Shown here one piece after another: positions 33,568-45,790 of a stretch of 64,000 bases of DNA. The stretch is from Immersiella caudata. Its lineage: Eukaryota > Ascomycota > Sordariomycetes > Sordariales > Lasiosphaeriaceae. Made by a program: the position numbers and the translations under genes. Each line of letters starts with the position of its first letter. Positions within the stretch are counted from its first letter, which is position 1. The DNA is taken from NCBI GenBank assembly GCA_030512335.1, contig JAULSU010000008.1:1-64000 (forward strand). The letters are read 5' to 3'. The notes beneath the pieces are model-generated. The model saw only the letters and a list, made by a program, of their open reading frames with translations, did no database searches and was not told the DNA's origin.

Positions 33568-34053
33568 TGTGACGACCTGCGGGCCACCCTTGTGGCCGGA
33601 ACGGGCCGACGTGTCCCCGCAGGCGCCACCGTATTAAACACAGTGTGGGGGAACCCCACACTGCCTGCTCTGGAAGCTCGGTGCGCTCTGTACAGAACAT
33701 CGAGAGCCGACAGAGCACCTGCTCTGTCGCTCTGCCCTAAGGAGTACCGAGCAACAGAGCAGAGGTACAAGTTACATCTCCATTAGTTAGTATAGATAGC
33801 CATCATCGTACCCACGATGGTGTGAGGAACCTTCTGTTCCTCACGCAAGTATTCGCTCGTCAATTGAACTACCTTTGATTGTGTCCTACTGCACCAACAC
33901 TTGGAGTGTTGCTCTGTCTTATAGTGACATACGACCATCCTTGACCAGTGAACCCCCGTCTGTAAGGACTTGCCTCTGCACTACTCCTCTCTGCCCACCC
34001 ATTCTATCTAACGACCCTGCCGACCGCCTGTCGACAGGCCAGAGGTCGTAACA
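33568..34053 (+). repeat. Solo LTR of G2, nearly undamaged
   Basis: 486 bp, TGTGACGACC to GTCGTAACA, with CCCCT duplicated at 33563-33567 and 34054-34058. It splits copy B just after gag. It is clearly GC-richer than its host and holds a distinct segment (about 33655-33770, rich in CTCTG/CAGAG motifs) not found in the other G2 LTRs. It must have inserted after its host was RIP-mutated, or have escaped RIP because of its short length. Confidence 0.88.
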
Positions 34054-34058
34054 CCCCT

Positions 34059-34826
34059 ACCTAAAGGAAAAACCATTCGCTTTAATAATAAGGAGGAAGT
34101 TACTATACAAATGGTAAACTTTTACCCTAATAACAGGTTAGACCTGGACGGTAATTACGATAATATAAGTGAAACCTTACGTAACAAACCTTAAAAACGC
34201 TTACCACTTAAAGGACGTAACGCTAGCCTAGTGTAAGGATTTATTAAAGGATTATACTAGTTTTAAGGAAGTGATGATAAAGGTTATAAGATAGTGGAAG
34301 AAGGATTAAGTGGGGCCCCCCTTAAAGTGTAGGTTAATGAAGATTAACTCTGGGAAGGAGCACCTGCGTGGAGTGAGAACTTTAAGGTGTAGGTTAATTA
34401 AAACCGATTTAAGGAACAAATCTTAGCTTTAATAAGTCTATAACGTGATAAACTCTTCCCTCCCTAGGTAGTTAGATTTAAAGGAAGGTACGTAAAAGGA
34501 ATGTTCTTTAAACGACTTCTACTATAAACGCACTATTATTAAGAGTATTCTGTCTATAACGCGGAAGATAATACATTATAGGCTTGATTAGTAATCCTCC
34601 TGTTAGAAATAAATAAGAATATCACCCCAGGATTTCCATGGTAATAATACCTATAAGCGTAACCCTTTAGCTACAGATTATTTAATGATATTATATAACG
34701 TTACCTCGGGAGTGGTAATTATAAGGGAAGTACAGATGAACTTTATTAAAAGGCTGTGTATAAAATCAGATTTATGGAAGAGTTTACCGATAATCGGGAG
34801 GAAATTTACCTGATAGAAGACTTAAG
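34059..34826 (+). mobile_element. Gypsy G2 copy B, segment between gag and pol
   Basis: Continues copy B. A direct repeat of about 65 bp (TTAAAGTGTAGGTTAATGA near 34323 and TTAAGGTGTAGGTTAATTA near 34382) lies within it. No readable protease motif. Confidence 0.6.
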
Positions 34827-35313
34827 TGTTACGACCTCTACCTGTTGACAAATGGTCGGCAGGGTTGCTGGATAGACAGGGTGGGGCAGAGAGGAGTAGC
34901 ACAGAGGTAAGTCCTTACAGATGGGGTTCACTGGTCAATAGTGGTTATATATCATTATAAGACAGAGTAACACTTTATATGTTAGTGCAGTAGGATATAA
35001 TTAAAGTAGGTTTAATTAATAAGCGAATACTTACATGAGGAATAGAAGGTTCCTCACATTATTATAAGTACGATAATAGCTATCTATACTAATTATTAAT
35101 GAAGTAACTTATACCCTTGATTAACCTGCTTATCATGCCCTTTGATAAGCAGAGTGATCACAGTTCTATTACTTATTATAATCATTTGTTTTAACGTTAA
35201 ACAGAGTGATCACACAGTGTGGTGGACCGCTTCCTACTGTGTACCATACGGTGGCGCCTGCGGGGACACGTCGGTCCGTTCCGGCCTACAAGGGTGGCCC
35301 ACAGGTTGTCACA
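34827..35313 (-). repeat. Solo LTR of G2, inverted in copy B
   Basis: 487 bp, TGTTACGACC to GTTGTCACA, opposite to the copy B LTRs. TTAAG is duplicated at 34822-34826 and 35314-35318. Moderately RIP-affected. Confidence 0.87.
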
Positions 35314-35318
35314 TTAAG

Positions 35319-38300
35319 GAAGGACTTTTTACGTATTATAAGGAAGTTTATTAACACTTAGGAATATAGATTTACTAATATTTAAAAACACAGTACATAT
35401 AATAAAGGGATCTTTTATAACAGCCGATTTACAGTATGCTGTAGACTTACTATTATTTATAAACCTGAGTAATAGTAAGAGATTATAGAAGAATTACGAA
35501 GTTCATTAATCTAAGTTATACTAATAATTAATAAATGGTATTTAGTGTAATTAGCCCTTATAGATTTACCTATTTATCACAAGATCCTGTGGATTAACTG
35601 TGTATATAACACCTATATATTAAGATATCACTTAAGCCTAAAAACCTACTTTTAATACTTCCTAACACCCCTGAGAGATTTCACAATCCCTTATATACGT
35701 TACCACATCGACTTAGAATATTATCGTTTAAAAATCAAAGAGGAAGGACCTAACGCTTTTATCGTGTGTATTAATCTCACTTTAACGTAGTACTGGGTAG
35801 ATCTTATTTAAGAATATAACATTAATACCTGTAAAGAGGAGAGTTATACCCTTTATATATTACAAAAGGTAAGGTACTGGTACGATTATAATAAGTACAG
35901 GTGTTAGCGTAAAAGAGAACCCCGACGTTAATATTACTTTAACCTTGAGTTCCTTTATATATATAATATTAAACCCTTTAAAGTCGATTAAAACCTTCTT
36001 TATAACACGGTAAGTATTACCTTAAATAAATAAGCACTTTACAATACTTACTTAAAGATCCGTTTAAGAAACGGGTCTAGGCCCTTTTAACGGGTTGAAA
36101 ACCAGTAGTTTACTAGCTGGTAAGAGTTACAAGACGAAGAAGAGGCATTTATTGGCTAGGTTAGAAAAGACCTTTTAATAACAGAACTATTATAATAACC
36201 CACCTTAAGGAAGAGAGGAATTATTGGTTTATCTATATAAATGTAACGGATAGATTTAGAAAACTATTCCACGTACAGGTAATAATTAATAGTAGTAACG
36301 CTGCTGATATTATTAACCTTAAGTTAATTAATAAGAAATAACTCCCTTATTAAAAGCGAGTGTAAGAGATGACGATCTACTCCGGAGAAGGAGAACTTTA
36401 TATATATAATAACGGGAAGTTTATTTATAAAGCATTACTTTTAATTACAGTAGATGGTAATAAATAATAAATAACCTTTAACATCTTACTAGTTTTTAGC
36501 TATAATATAATCCTAGGTAAGTTATAACTAAAGAAGTATAACCTTACGATTAACTGGAACACTGGCCAGTTAAGTTTCAGCTAACAGGAAGAACTTAAGG
36601 ATCTAGGCTCTAATAATCGGATTATACCGATTAGTATACTGTAAAGGTATATTATACAGTATAATATAGGCGATAAACCGGATAATATACCCGCTAAGGA
36701 TGATCCGAAGAACGTTAAAGTCGATGGATTATCCCTATTATAGATACGGTTTTATAAGACGGATAATCCGCACGATTTAGGTTATAAATCTGGTAATAAC
36801 TAGAAAGTACAGTTATAACGGTAACCACTTATAAAGACGGTAAGACGGTAAAACGGTTAGCTGCGATAACAGGCTCCAGATAACCTATCTAAGGTTCCTA
36901 AGGAATACCAGAAGTATTTAATATTTAGAGAGAAGTTATTACATTTATTAGATTATAGACCTTATAATTATAAGATCGAATTAAAGCTAGGGGTTTAGCT
37001 GAAATCCTTCCTAATATATCACCGTAAGCCCTGGTAAGCTAAGGCCCTTCGGGAGTATATTAAAGAGAACCTCACCTTAGGATTTATCTAGGAATCCTAA
37101 TCACCGGCAGGTTACCTAATATTATTTATACTTTAAAAGGACGGTAAATTACATATAATAGTTAATTACCGTTTATTAAATAAAGTTATTATTAAAAATT
37201 AATACCTATTACCCTTAATTAGCGAGTTTAAAGAAAAGATTACCAGAGTAAATCGATTCTCCTTATTTAACTTTTTAAACGTATTTAGTTATAAACAGAT
37301 TATTGCTAAAGATAAATAAAAAACCGTATTTTAGATACACCTAAGCTATTACAAATACTAAGTAATACCCTTTAAGCTTATTAACGCCTTGGTAATATAT
37401 TAGAGTATAATTAACCACGTCCTTTACCCCTTTATCGACAAGTTTATATTTATTTACCTTAATAATATCCTTGTTTACTTAAAAGGAGATAAAAAACACT
37501 GTAAATATATTCACCTTGTCTTTTCCGCCTTAGAAAAGGCTAACTTAACGGTAAACCTTATTAAAAGTTAATTCTATATTTAAGAGCTTAATTTCCTAGG
37601 ATTCTAAATCTTACCCGGGAAGATAAAAATGTAGAAGTTAAAGGTTAAGGTAGTTATAAACTGGCTGACACTTACTTTATAAACAGGAGTTTAATCCTTT
37701 ATTAGTTTTATAAACTTTTATTAACGGTTTATATAACACTTTATTAAAATCGTTAAACCACTTTATAAACTTACGGGTAAAGGGAAACCGTTTATATAAA
37801 TAAAACGATAATAAAAAGCGTTTAACGAATTAAAACACGTTTTTACTATAACACTAGTGTTAACACTCCCTGATTTTTTAAAACCTTTTAAAGTTAAAAT
37901 TAACACTTTTAACTTTACCTGCGGAGGAGTGTTAAGCTAGATAAGCGTTAACAGACTTTAACACCTTATGGCCTTCTTATTAAAAGGAATCCACAGATTA
38001 ATGTTAAGGTACCTTATTTACGATAAGGAATTAATATTTATTATCTAGTGTTTTTTAAAATAAGCCCTTTACCTTAGTAGTACGGAGGAGCTAGTTAAAG
38101 TCCTATCTAATTATAATAATCTACGATACTTTCTAATAAAGAAGCTTAATCCCTGGTAAGTAAGATAAGCCGAGTTAATAACACTGTTCCATTTTAAAAT
38201 CCACCACGTTAAAGGAACAGAGAATAAAAGGGCCGACGCCCTTAGTTAACGCCACGATTACTAAAAAAATAATAAAGACCTTAAACCCGTTACGATATTG

Positions 38301-39246
38301 ATTCTAGCGGTAGACGGGACCTTAGAATATACCTTATAAGTTTTAGATAACTGGATACTGGAAGAAGCACAGGTTTTTATAAACTAATACCTAGATTAGG
38401 AGGCCGGTGACAGTATCTTACTTTTTACTAATATTTATTAAAAATACCGTGTTAAATGGGAACAGGACGATTTCTAAGTTAAAAGGGAACACTTCCCAGG
38501 TTATTATAACGTTTTTTACTAAGTTAAAGGGCTTTATCCCAACTGTAAAAAAGCTAATAAATTATTAAAGGAATTAGAAGGAGGATCCCGATTAAATGAC
38601 CTCCTTTTTTACAAAGGAAAACCCTATATTTATATCCCTTTAAAACAAAAAAAGTATATTTAATAAGTATATAAAGTGAAAATTAAAGGATATATAAGAA
38701 GAGTAAAAACGCTTTTATAAATATAATAAAAATACGCCTTCCCAGGAATAAAAAAGCTAGTAAAAGAGGTTATCGATAACTGTAATGTTTATAACTAAAT
38801 AAAAATATATAGGTATAAGCCTTATAGGCTCCTCAAACCTCTCCCAGTCCTTAACACACTATATAGTTTTTTTTAATGGATTTTATCACCGGAATCCCTG
38901 ATTTTAAAGACCCAACTATAAACGTCAGTTACGACTTTATTTAGGTAGTTATTAACAGAATGATAAAATAAGTATACTTTTTACTATACTTAATATAAAC
39001 GACAGCTAAATAACTTACTTACCTTTTTAAGTAATATATTATCTTTTAACACCTTTAGCCTAATAACATTATTTCTAACTAAGATAAGCTATTTATCTTA
39101 AAGTTCTGGTAAGGATTAATATAACAAATAGGTGTAAAAAGTAAGCTGTTAACAGCTTTCCACCCTTAAACTAACGGATAAACGGAAAACCTAAATCAAA
39201 CCCTTAAAACGTATCTTTAAGTGTTTGTTAACTTTAAATAAAATAA
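35319..39246 (+). pseudogene. G2 reverse transcriptase, RNase H and integrase relic
   Basis: From about 37130 the plus strand reads DGKLHIIVNYRLLNK, then IPFKLINAL, FIFIYLNNILVY (YLDD changed to YLNN), NLTVNLIKS, LGF*ILPGKIKM and FISFINFY*RFI, the usual gypsy RT order with catalytic Asp lost by G-to-A change. RNase H and the GTENKRADALS block follow (to about 38250), then an integrase zinc-finger region and core (about 38600-39240) until the copia insertion. The rest continues at 45791. Stops occur every 10-40 codons. Confidence 0.82.
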
Positions 39247-39251
39247 CTAAC
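39247..39251. repeat. Left target-site duplication of copia (CTAAC)
   Basis: CTAAC here and at 45786-45790 flank the copia element. The join of the two sides restores the sequence seen in copy A near 13040. Confidence 0.88.
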
Positions 39252-39923
39252 TGTTGCTTTGTAGCACTCTACAGGCCTGTATTACAGCGCCTGAGAGCCT
39301 GTGGGAGCCTGTAGTACAGTGCTCCGGTCAGGGGAAGAAATGCGAGTACAGTGCTCCGGAGGAGCGCTGTAAGGTACGACAGCAGAGCTTACTAAGGTGC
39401 TGAAGGAAGTAAACGAAGGCCTGTACTACAGAGCCTAAAAGACAAGTTACAGCGGACTATGCGCTGTAAAACAGAAGGTTTTAGTGAACTCTGCACTGTA
39501 ATGATAACTGTGTTGCTTGTGAATTGCTTGCTTTAGTGAGTAGTACTTAACTGAAGGAAGTAGATTGCTTGCTTGTGAGGAAAGCTAATTACAAGAGAGG
39601 AGATGGCTAGTTATAGGCTGTGGGAGCTCTGGAATGGAAATTCCAGAGCTTTCTACTACTAATATAATAATAGAATAGTATGGTGGAGGCTCTCTACAGG
39701 CCTTGTAATCACTGATGTGGCCTTAGAAGGTTGTGGAAGCCTGTGGGCTTCCAGAGCCTTCTGTGGCCCCCTGAGGGCCCTGAGGCCTTCTGGATTTTAG
39801 AAGGTTTGAAGCCACATTGTGGCTAGTGGGTGTCTGCAGGTGCAGGGTACCCAGCGCCTTCCTCACTGGTAGGCCCTGTAAATACAGGGCCTTTTTAGCG
39901 CTCTCAGAGGTTAGAATTTAACA
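39252..39923 (-). repeat. Copia 3' LTR
   Basis: TGTTGCTTTGTAGCAC to AGAATTTAACA on the plus strand, 672 bp. Differs from the right LTR by scattered transitions. Confidence 0.9.
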
Positions 39924-40149
39924 CCCTCTCTCTAGCTTCTGAAGCTTACGACCTTACAGGCTAGGTGTAAGCCTGCGAAGGTTTAAGAGGCTTATAAAGT
40001 CTTTGTGTTTTGCAGGGCTTAAGGCCTTAGTTAGGCCGTTAACAGTTATTTCCACTGTAGGTATATATTTTATAGTAATGTGGCCTTCTGTAACACACTC
40101 CCTAACCCCTTGGAATTTCAGAAGGGTGTGCTTGGTGTAGCTGTGGTGC

Positions 40150-41520
40150 TTAGGGTTGTAGGCCGTATCTATGGCCCCCTTGTTGTCACATTTCAGAGGG
40201 GTAGGACCTGTAATAGGCCTATTAATCTCTGAATACAGACCCTGAAGTTAAAGGGCTTTTTTAGTACCCTTTATAAGGCCTGTAAATTCGGCCTTAAGAG
40301 TAAAGTGTGCTACTGTAAAACCTTTTTTTGACTTCTAGCTTATAGGGCCTGCCTTTACTGTAAATAGGTAGCTGTAGGTGGAGCGAGTAGAGGCTTTATA
40401 GCCTGCAAAATCACTATTAGTCCACCCTGTAAGCTTTGATTTAGCGGTAAAGCCGTATTTTAGGGTAAGGTCTTTGGTGCCGTATAGGTAGGATAGAAGG
40501 CGTTTTGCAGCCTTTAGGTGGTAAATATAGGGATTTTGCAGTTACTAAGATAACTACTGCACTGAAAAAGTAATATCAGGCCGTGTTTGGGTTATGGTGT
40601 ATATTGTAGTGCTGATAAGCTGTTGATACAGGTGTTTTTTAGTGGTGTTTAGCGCTGGGGATTTTGAAGTTAAGGCTGTAAGGCCTGTAGATAGTGGTGT
40701 TTTAGGCCCGTTGGTGCTGAGTTGGAAGTGCCGGAGTGTTTCTGTAATATACCCCTTTTGGTGGAGCTATAGAAGCCTTTTAGGCCTGTTACGCTTGATC
40801 TGCACCCTTAGGAAGAATTTTACAGGGCCTAGGTCCTTTATATCGTAAGCCTGGGCCAGTTGGTGTTTTAGGGCTTTGATTTTGGTGATTAAGGGCCCTA
40901 TAAGGAGGCAGTTATCTACGTGGCTAATTATAAAAATCAGCTCTGTGGGGTGGAAGTAAGTGGTAACATCAGAGGTTAGAGGCCTATAGCTTAAGCCTTT
41001 TACCAGGGTGGTAACCTTCTGTTGCCAGAGGTGTGGCGCCTGTTTTAGGCTATATAGGGACTTTTTAAGCAGTATAACTTGGTCTTTAGAAGGGTCCTAG
41101 CTAAGCCTTTTTAGAAGGCTTAGGGCCTGAGGTCTATTAAGGCTGAAATTGTACAGGCCTTTAGGGATCTTTATATAGACCTGTAGGTTTAGGCTGGTGT
41201 TGAGGAAAGCCCTTATAAAATCGATTTGTTTGATTTCAAGGTTTAAAATCGCTATAAGGGTTAGTATAACCCTCTAGGTAGGAGGGGTGGCAGTGGCTGC
41301 GAAGGTCTCTGTAAAGTCGACACCTTACACCTGTTGGAATCCCCGAACCATTAATCGAGCCTTAAATTTAGTGGTGTTACCTTCTAAATCTTTCTTTTCC
41401 TTTAGTACCCAGCGGCTTATAATAGGTTTTTTTTTAGCCTTAGAGCGGCTGATGAAGTAGAAGGTCTTGGTTTCTAGCAGCTGCTGTAACTCCCTGAAGA
41501 TACCCTTTAACCAGTGCCTT
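40150..41520 (-). pseudogene. Copia reverse transcriptase and RNase H relic
   Basis: Minus-strand reading gives LIFIISHVDNCLLIG near 40920 (the copia YVDD box as HVDN), KFFLRVQI and HQKGYITETL downstream, then RNase H with YLYGTKDLTLKYG and GWTNSDFAG near 40420-40500 (the copia D-S-D-F/W-A-G block). A few TAA/TAG stops and a changed catalytic Asp make it inactive. Confidence 0.8.
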
Positions 41521-42038
41521 TTCTAAGGGTGTTTTAGGGCTTATTTAAGGGTTATAGGCCCTGAATTTTTTGAAGCCTTAGTTTTTTTAGCCCTGTAGCA
41601 CTCTTTAAAGGTAGTGTTAGTAAAGTAATTTACCAGATCACTGGTATTTATAGGGTCCTCCTCCACTCTTTTAAACTCCAGGTGTTAAGCTTTAGTAGCC
41701 TGGGGTAGTGGAATTTCCACTAAGTAACGCTATGGGTTTTCACTAGATTACTGTCTAATAGGCCTTATGGGGGTAACTGTAGGCTGAGATATAGGCTGTT
41801 GAGTGGAGGGTGTGGGAGGTGTAGGGTACTTAGAAGGTTAAGGGTATTTAGCAGTAGGTTGTGGAGAGGCCTTAGGGGATGTGTTTTCTCCTGGGGGCTT
41901 TAAAGGTTCTGAGAGCTCTGGGAGGTGTAGTGGGTTTTTAGGCGTTACAGGGCCTTTTAAGTGCCCCCTAGCGTTTTTATACAGCTTTATAAAGCTGGTT
42001 TGAATAATACAGCGCTAACCGAGCTAAACTAAGTAGGT

Positions 42039-43200
42039 TTAGTGGCTTAAGACAGCTAGAAGGCGTCTTTTAATACCCTTTAATGCTAGCTTTTCAGCTG
42101 TAGTGCGTTTTTTAGGTGGTATAAGCACTAAACACTTAGAGCTTATAGCCCTGTAGTTTTGGAGATTAAGGGTGTATGGGGCGCCTTTAGGGAGTAATTT
42201 GTCCTGAAATAGTTGGTAGGGGGTAAGCTCTTTTGTTGTGTTGGCTGATCTGTTGATTATTTCAACCACGGAGCCTATAACGTGCCCTTAGAGGGTAGGA
42301 GGAAACCCTGAAGTAATAAATACAGCCCTGAGCCTTTTTAAGATCACCCTTATAGCACGCTCTGTAAGCCTATTTTGGTTATGGGCGTAGGGGTTTGATT
42401 TACTGAAGCTAGTGCCGATTTTAGTGAGGTAGGGTAGTAATTACCTGATTTCCTTACCCCTATCGTAATAGAAGTGGGCCGGATAACGCCTGTAGGTGTT
42501 GTATAGGCCTTTGAAGATGGATTTTACCGCTGTAACTGCTTTATCCTTTGATTTTAACAGTTTAAATAACTTATAACGGGTTTTTCTATCCATTATAAGT
42601 AGCCCGTACGGCCTTCTATTTAGTGGCGTAGGCTGAATAATAAAGATATCCCCCTTTAGTCGGTTTAGGGCGTGTGGAGGATCCTTTATAAGCTGTTTAG
42701 AAGGCCTTTAGAGGATTTTAACGGTGTTACAGGTCTTACAGGCTAGGTTTTCAGGCCTTACCTTCTGAAAGTTAGGTATCCCTTTGGTGATTTGGGCTGT
42801 CTTTTTCAGAAGGTTTAAACTTATATGGCTTAGCTATACGTGTTAGAGTTTAGCAGCCTGGATTAAGGTATTTAAAGGAGCCTTTTTAACTGCGGTAGGC
42901 TTTTTAGGCCCTATAGCCCCCTCTGGTTTAGGGGCTACAGTTTAGTTATAGCAGTGCCAAGTAACCCCATAGGCCTGTGATTTAGGGCTGTAAGTGCTGT
43001 AAGGGCTACTGTGGCCTTTTACAGTGAAGAAAAAGCCGGATTTTCTGAAATTCAGCACTGTAAGGAGAGTTTTTAAGGCTGAAAATAACCTCTCCTTTAT
43101 TAGTGTTTCTCCGGAGGTATAAAGCCTGTAGCCATTTATAACGTTTAGTAGAAACCCCGGAATATAGAGCGTTTTATTTAGGGTTATAGGCTGATATTAG
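42039..43200 (-). pseudogene. Copia integrase relic
   Basis: The open frame 42039-42269 reads as the copia integrase C-terminal part (TPYQLFQDKLLP, then LQNYRAISSKCLVLIP and LLAVLSH). Upstream to about 43200 lie the DDE core and HHCC region, with stops. Confidence 0.75.
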
Positions 43201-43229
43201 GCCTTACCTTTATTAAAGCTAGTGAAGAA

Positions 43230-43784
43230 TTAGACTTTTATAGTGCTAATACCCTGGGGGTTTACGGGGCCCCCTTTAGTGCTAATAACACTAAGATTTC
43301 CAGGCGTAGAGAGCTCTGAAAATAGGGCTTTATTGTTGCAGATGTGTACTGTAGACCTTGTATTAAATAACCATTGGTTATTAAGGGGCCTGTGGTTGGA
43401 GGAGAGGGAGGTTTTAAGGCTTATAGGGGGTTTTTTAGGTTTCTTAGGCTCTGAATCCTTATAAATAGTGCTAGTCTCCAGGTTATAACCCACTGTAAAC
43501 GATTTGTTTTTAGTGGGTTAATAGTTGTTGTTTTTTTCCTTGGAGTTAGTGTGTTTTTCGGTACTGAAGGTGTTTTCCTTAGGCTTTGAAGACTTCTTTT
43601 TAGGCTTGTGTTGTTTCTTTGAGCCCCTTGAAGCAGTGCCTGAAGTAGAGGAATTTGTAGGGGCCTGTTTAGGCCCTGGGGTGTTATTTTTCTCCTGTCG
43701 GCCACCTTTAGCCTTACCACCCCTTTTTTTCTCTTTGTAACTGGCCTGTAATATAGAGAGGTTATGTGTTGAAGAGGAGGTCAA
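43230..43784 (-). pseudogene. Copia gag C-terminal part and protease relic
   Basis: Protease motif WLFNTRSTVHICNN at about 43385-43340, the copia form of D-T/S-G-(S/A)-T-x-H with Asp changed to Asn and Gly to Arg. Upstream is a Lys/Pro/Ser-rich linker (43518-43784) typical of the gag-protease junction. It is read in two overlapping frames here, so at least one frameshift is present. Confidence 0.75.
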
Positions 43785-44640
43785 ACTCTTTGTTTTAGTA
43801 AGTAAATCTTCCTGGAAATATAGGAGGTTTAGGTGTGTGATACGCCTTTTAGTGGAAAAAAGCCACTGTTCTTTGCGTAATAGGCCTTTAGAGCGCTTAG
43901 CCCACTGGGGAAAATGGGATTCCAGTACATTAAAATAGTGGTTTATTTGATTAATTTCCGCTATTTTAACCTGTATCCCCTGTAGCCGGCTTATAATAGT
44001 GTTAAAATTGGTGTTAAAGTTTACTATAGTGGTGCTGCTGTTATACTATAGGCTGTGGAACTTCCTGTAAAGTTTATGGCGGAGGGTGGATTGCGCTGGA
44101 GAGTACTGGGCCCTTAGGCGCTTGTAGGCCGTTGCGGGGTCTGTTTTAAAGGCTATAGTGGATAAGGGTCCTTCTTTTAGCGTATTACGTAGTGTAAGAA
44201 GGAGGGCAGCCTTTTATGGGTTACTTAGGTGGCCACTTACGGCCTCTGGATTTTCCAGAAATTCTAGAATTTGCAGGGCTTAGAATTAGATAGAGATGGC
44301 TTAATACCACTGTTGGTAATTCTCAGGCCCTAAAAGCCTCTGTTTTTCAATTAAGTGGAGGCTCTGTTTTGCTAGCTCTTTCACTGTAAGGCTGTTAAAA
44401 TTAGCGCTTATAGTGGAGGGTTAAAGAGAGGTTAGTTGATTTTTAAAGGCGCTAGGGGTTTTAAAGACTGGTAAGGCTTCTGAAAGTTGTTATAAGGGTT
44501 GTTACAGGGTTTGTTTAGCCTGTAAAAGGCTTAGCACCTGCTGTAGTTACCTTGAAAGGGTGTTGATTTGATTCTATAACCCCTGTATTGTAGGGCTTAA
44601 ATCTGATAACTGGCCTGAAATAAAGGGTTCAGGGGTCATA
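43785..44640 (-). pseudogene. Copia gag N-terminal relic
   Basis: Minus-strand continuation upstream of the protease part, with stops. It fits a gag position (capsid region) but has no diagnostic motif I can read. Confidence 0.5.
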
Positions 44641-44676
44641 TCAACGTCTTTTACAGTGGTTATTTTATCGAATTAG

Positions 44677-44793
44677 GCCTCTATGGTGTAGTGGTAACAC
44701 GCCTTAGGCTAATCGGCAGGACCACTTATCCGTTAAAGCGGGAGGGGTGGTTTTACCTGTTAAAGAGCTAAGGGTTTGATTCCTTCTAAAGGT
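44677..44793 (+). tRNA. tRNA-like sequence in the copia leader
   Basis: The 5' GCCTCTA and 3' TAAAGGT would pair fully if two RIP-type changes (G-to-A, C-to-T) were undone. A D-arm-like ATGGTGTAGTGGTAACAC and a T-arm-like AAGGGTTTGATTCCTTC are at the right places. The 117-nt length implies an intron or long variable arm; the anticodon is not assignable. It sits between the 5' LTR and gag, antisense to the element. Probably inactive. Confidence 0.35.
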
Positions 44794-44869
44794 AAGAATT
44801 CCACCACCTTTTTAGTGGTAGAGGCCACTAAGCGGGCCCTATACAGGGGTAGCGTTAGGGTGTATAGAA

Positions 44870-45000
44870 GGCTCTTACGGGGAGTAGGTTAGGTGTTTTC
44901 CAGGCACCTGTTATACCTAACCAGGCCTCTGTAAGAGGTTTCTTACGGGGAGTAAGTTAGGTGTTATTTAATATACCGTTTTACCTAACTAACCTTCTAT
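44870..45000. repeat. Short inverted and direct repeats in the copia leader
   Basis: CTTACGGGGAGTAGGTTAGGTG (about 44875) is repeated as CTTACGGGGAGTAAGTTAGG (about 44942), each followed by a complementary CACCTGTTATACCTAACC-like arm, making two adjacent hairpins upstream of gag, possibly a packaging or dimerisation structure. Confidence 0.4.
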
Positions 45001-45113
45001 ACAGTGGTGTAAAAGCTTAAAGGCAGTACCTAAAGGCAGTGCTTTCCAGGGAGGAGAGCAGTGAAGTAAGGCAGTGTCCCGAAGCAGTACTGTATTACTC
45101 CGGGCTTATAACC

Positions 45114-45785
45114 TGTTACTTTATAGCACTTTACAGGCCTGTATTACAGCGCCTAAGAGCTTGTGGGAGCCTGTAGTACAGTGCTCTGGTCAGGGGAAGA
45201 AATGCGAGTACAGTGCTCCGGAGGAGCGCTGTAAGGTACGATAGCAGAGCTTATTAAGGTGCTGAAGGAAGTAAACGAAGGCCTGTATTACAAAGCCTAA
45301 AAGACAAGTTACAGCGGATTATGCGCTGTAAAACAGAAGGTTTTAGTGAACTTTACACTGTAATGATAACTGTGTTACTTGTGAATTGCTTGCTTTAGTA
45401 AGTAGTACTTAACTAAAGGAAGTAGATTACTTACTTGTGAGGAAAGCTAATTATAAGAGAGGAGATGGCTAGTTATAGGCTGTGGGAGCTCTGGAATGGA
45501 AATTCCAGAGCTTTCTACTACTAATACAATAATAGAATAGTATGGTGGAGGCTCTCCACAGGCCTTGTAATCACTGATGTGGCCTCAGAAGGTTGTGGAA
45601 GCCTGTGGGCTTCCAGAGCCTTCTGTGGCCCCCTGAGGGCCCTGAGGCCTTCTGGATTCCAGAAGGTTCGAAGCCACATTGTGGCTAGTGGGTGTCTGCA
45701 GGTGCAGGGTACCCAGCGCCTTCCTCACTGGTAGGCCCTGTAAATACAGGGCCTTTTTAGCGCTCTCAGAGGCTAGAATTTAACA
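45114..45785 (-). repeat. Copia 5' LTR
   Basis: 672 bp, TGTTACTTTATAGCAC to AGAATTTAACA on the plus strand. On the element strand the sequence after it (GGTTATAAGCCCGGAGTA) is the expected place of the primer-binding site; the matching tRNA is not identified. Confidence 0.9.
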
Positions 45786-45790
45786 CTAAC

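Larger units (their letters stand above)
39252..45785 (-). mobile_element. Complete Ty1/copia retrotransposon (6.5 kb), coding parts broken
   Basis: LTRs of 672 bp each at 39252-39923 and 45114-45785 with a 5-bp duplication CTAAC. On the minus strand the order is gag, protease, integrase, RT, RNase H, the copia type with integrase before RT. It is less RIP-damaged than the gypsy elements around it: several frames of 70-100 codons remain. The 5' LTR is the right one. Confidence 0.92.

Noticed and set aside
33389..33786. Minus- and plus-strand frames over the solo G2 LTR and gag
   Set aside because: They cross the insertion boundary and overlap the gag relic antisense, so they cannot be genes.
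43243..43740. Plus-strand frames of 71-73 codons in copia
   Set aside because: Antisense to the gag/protease relic, whose minus-strand motifs are clear.
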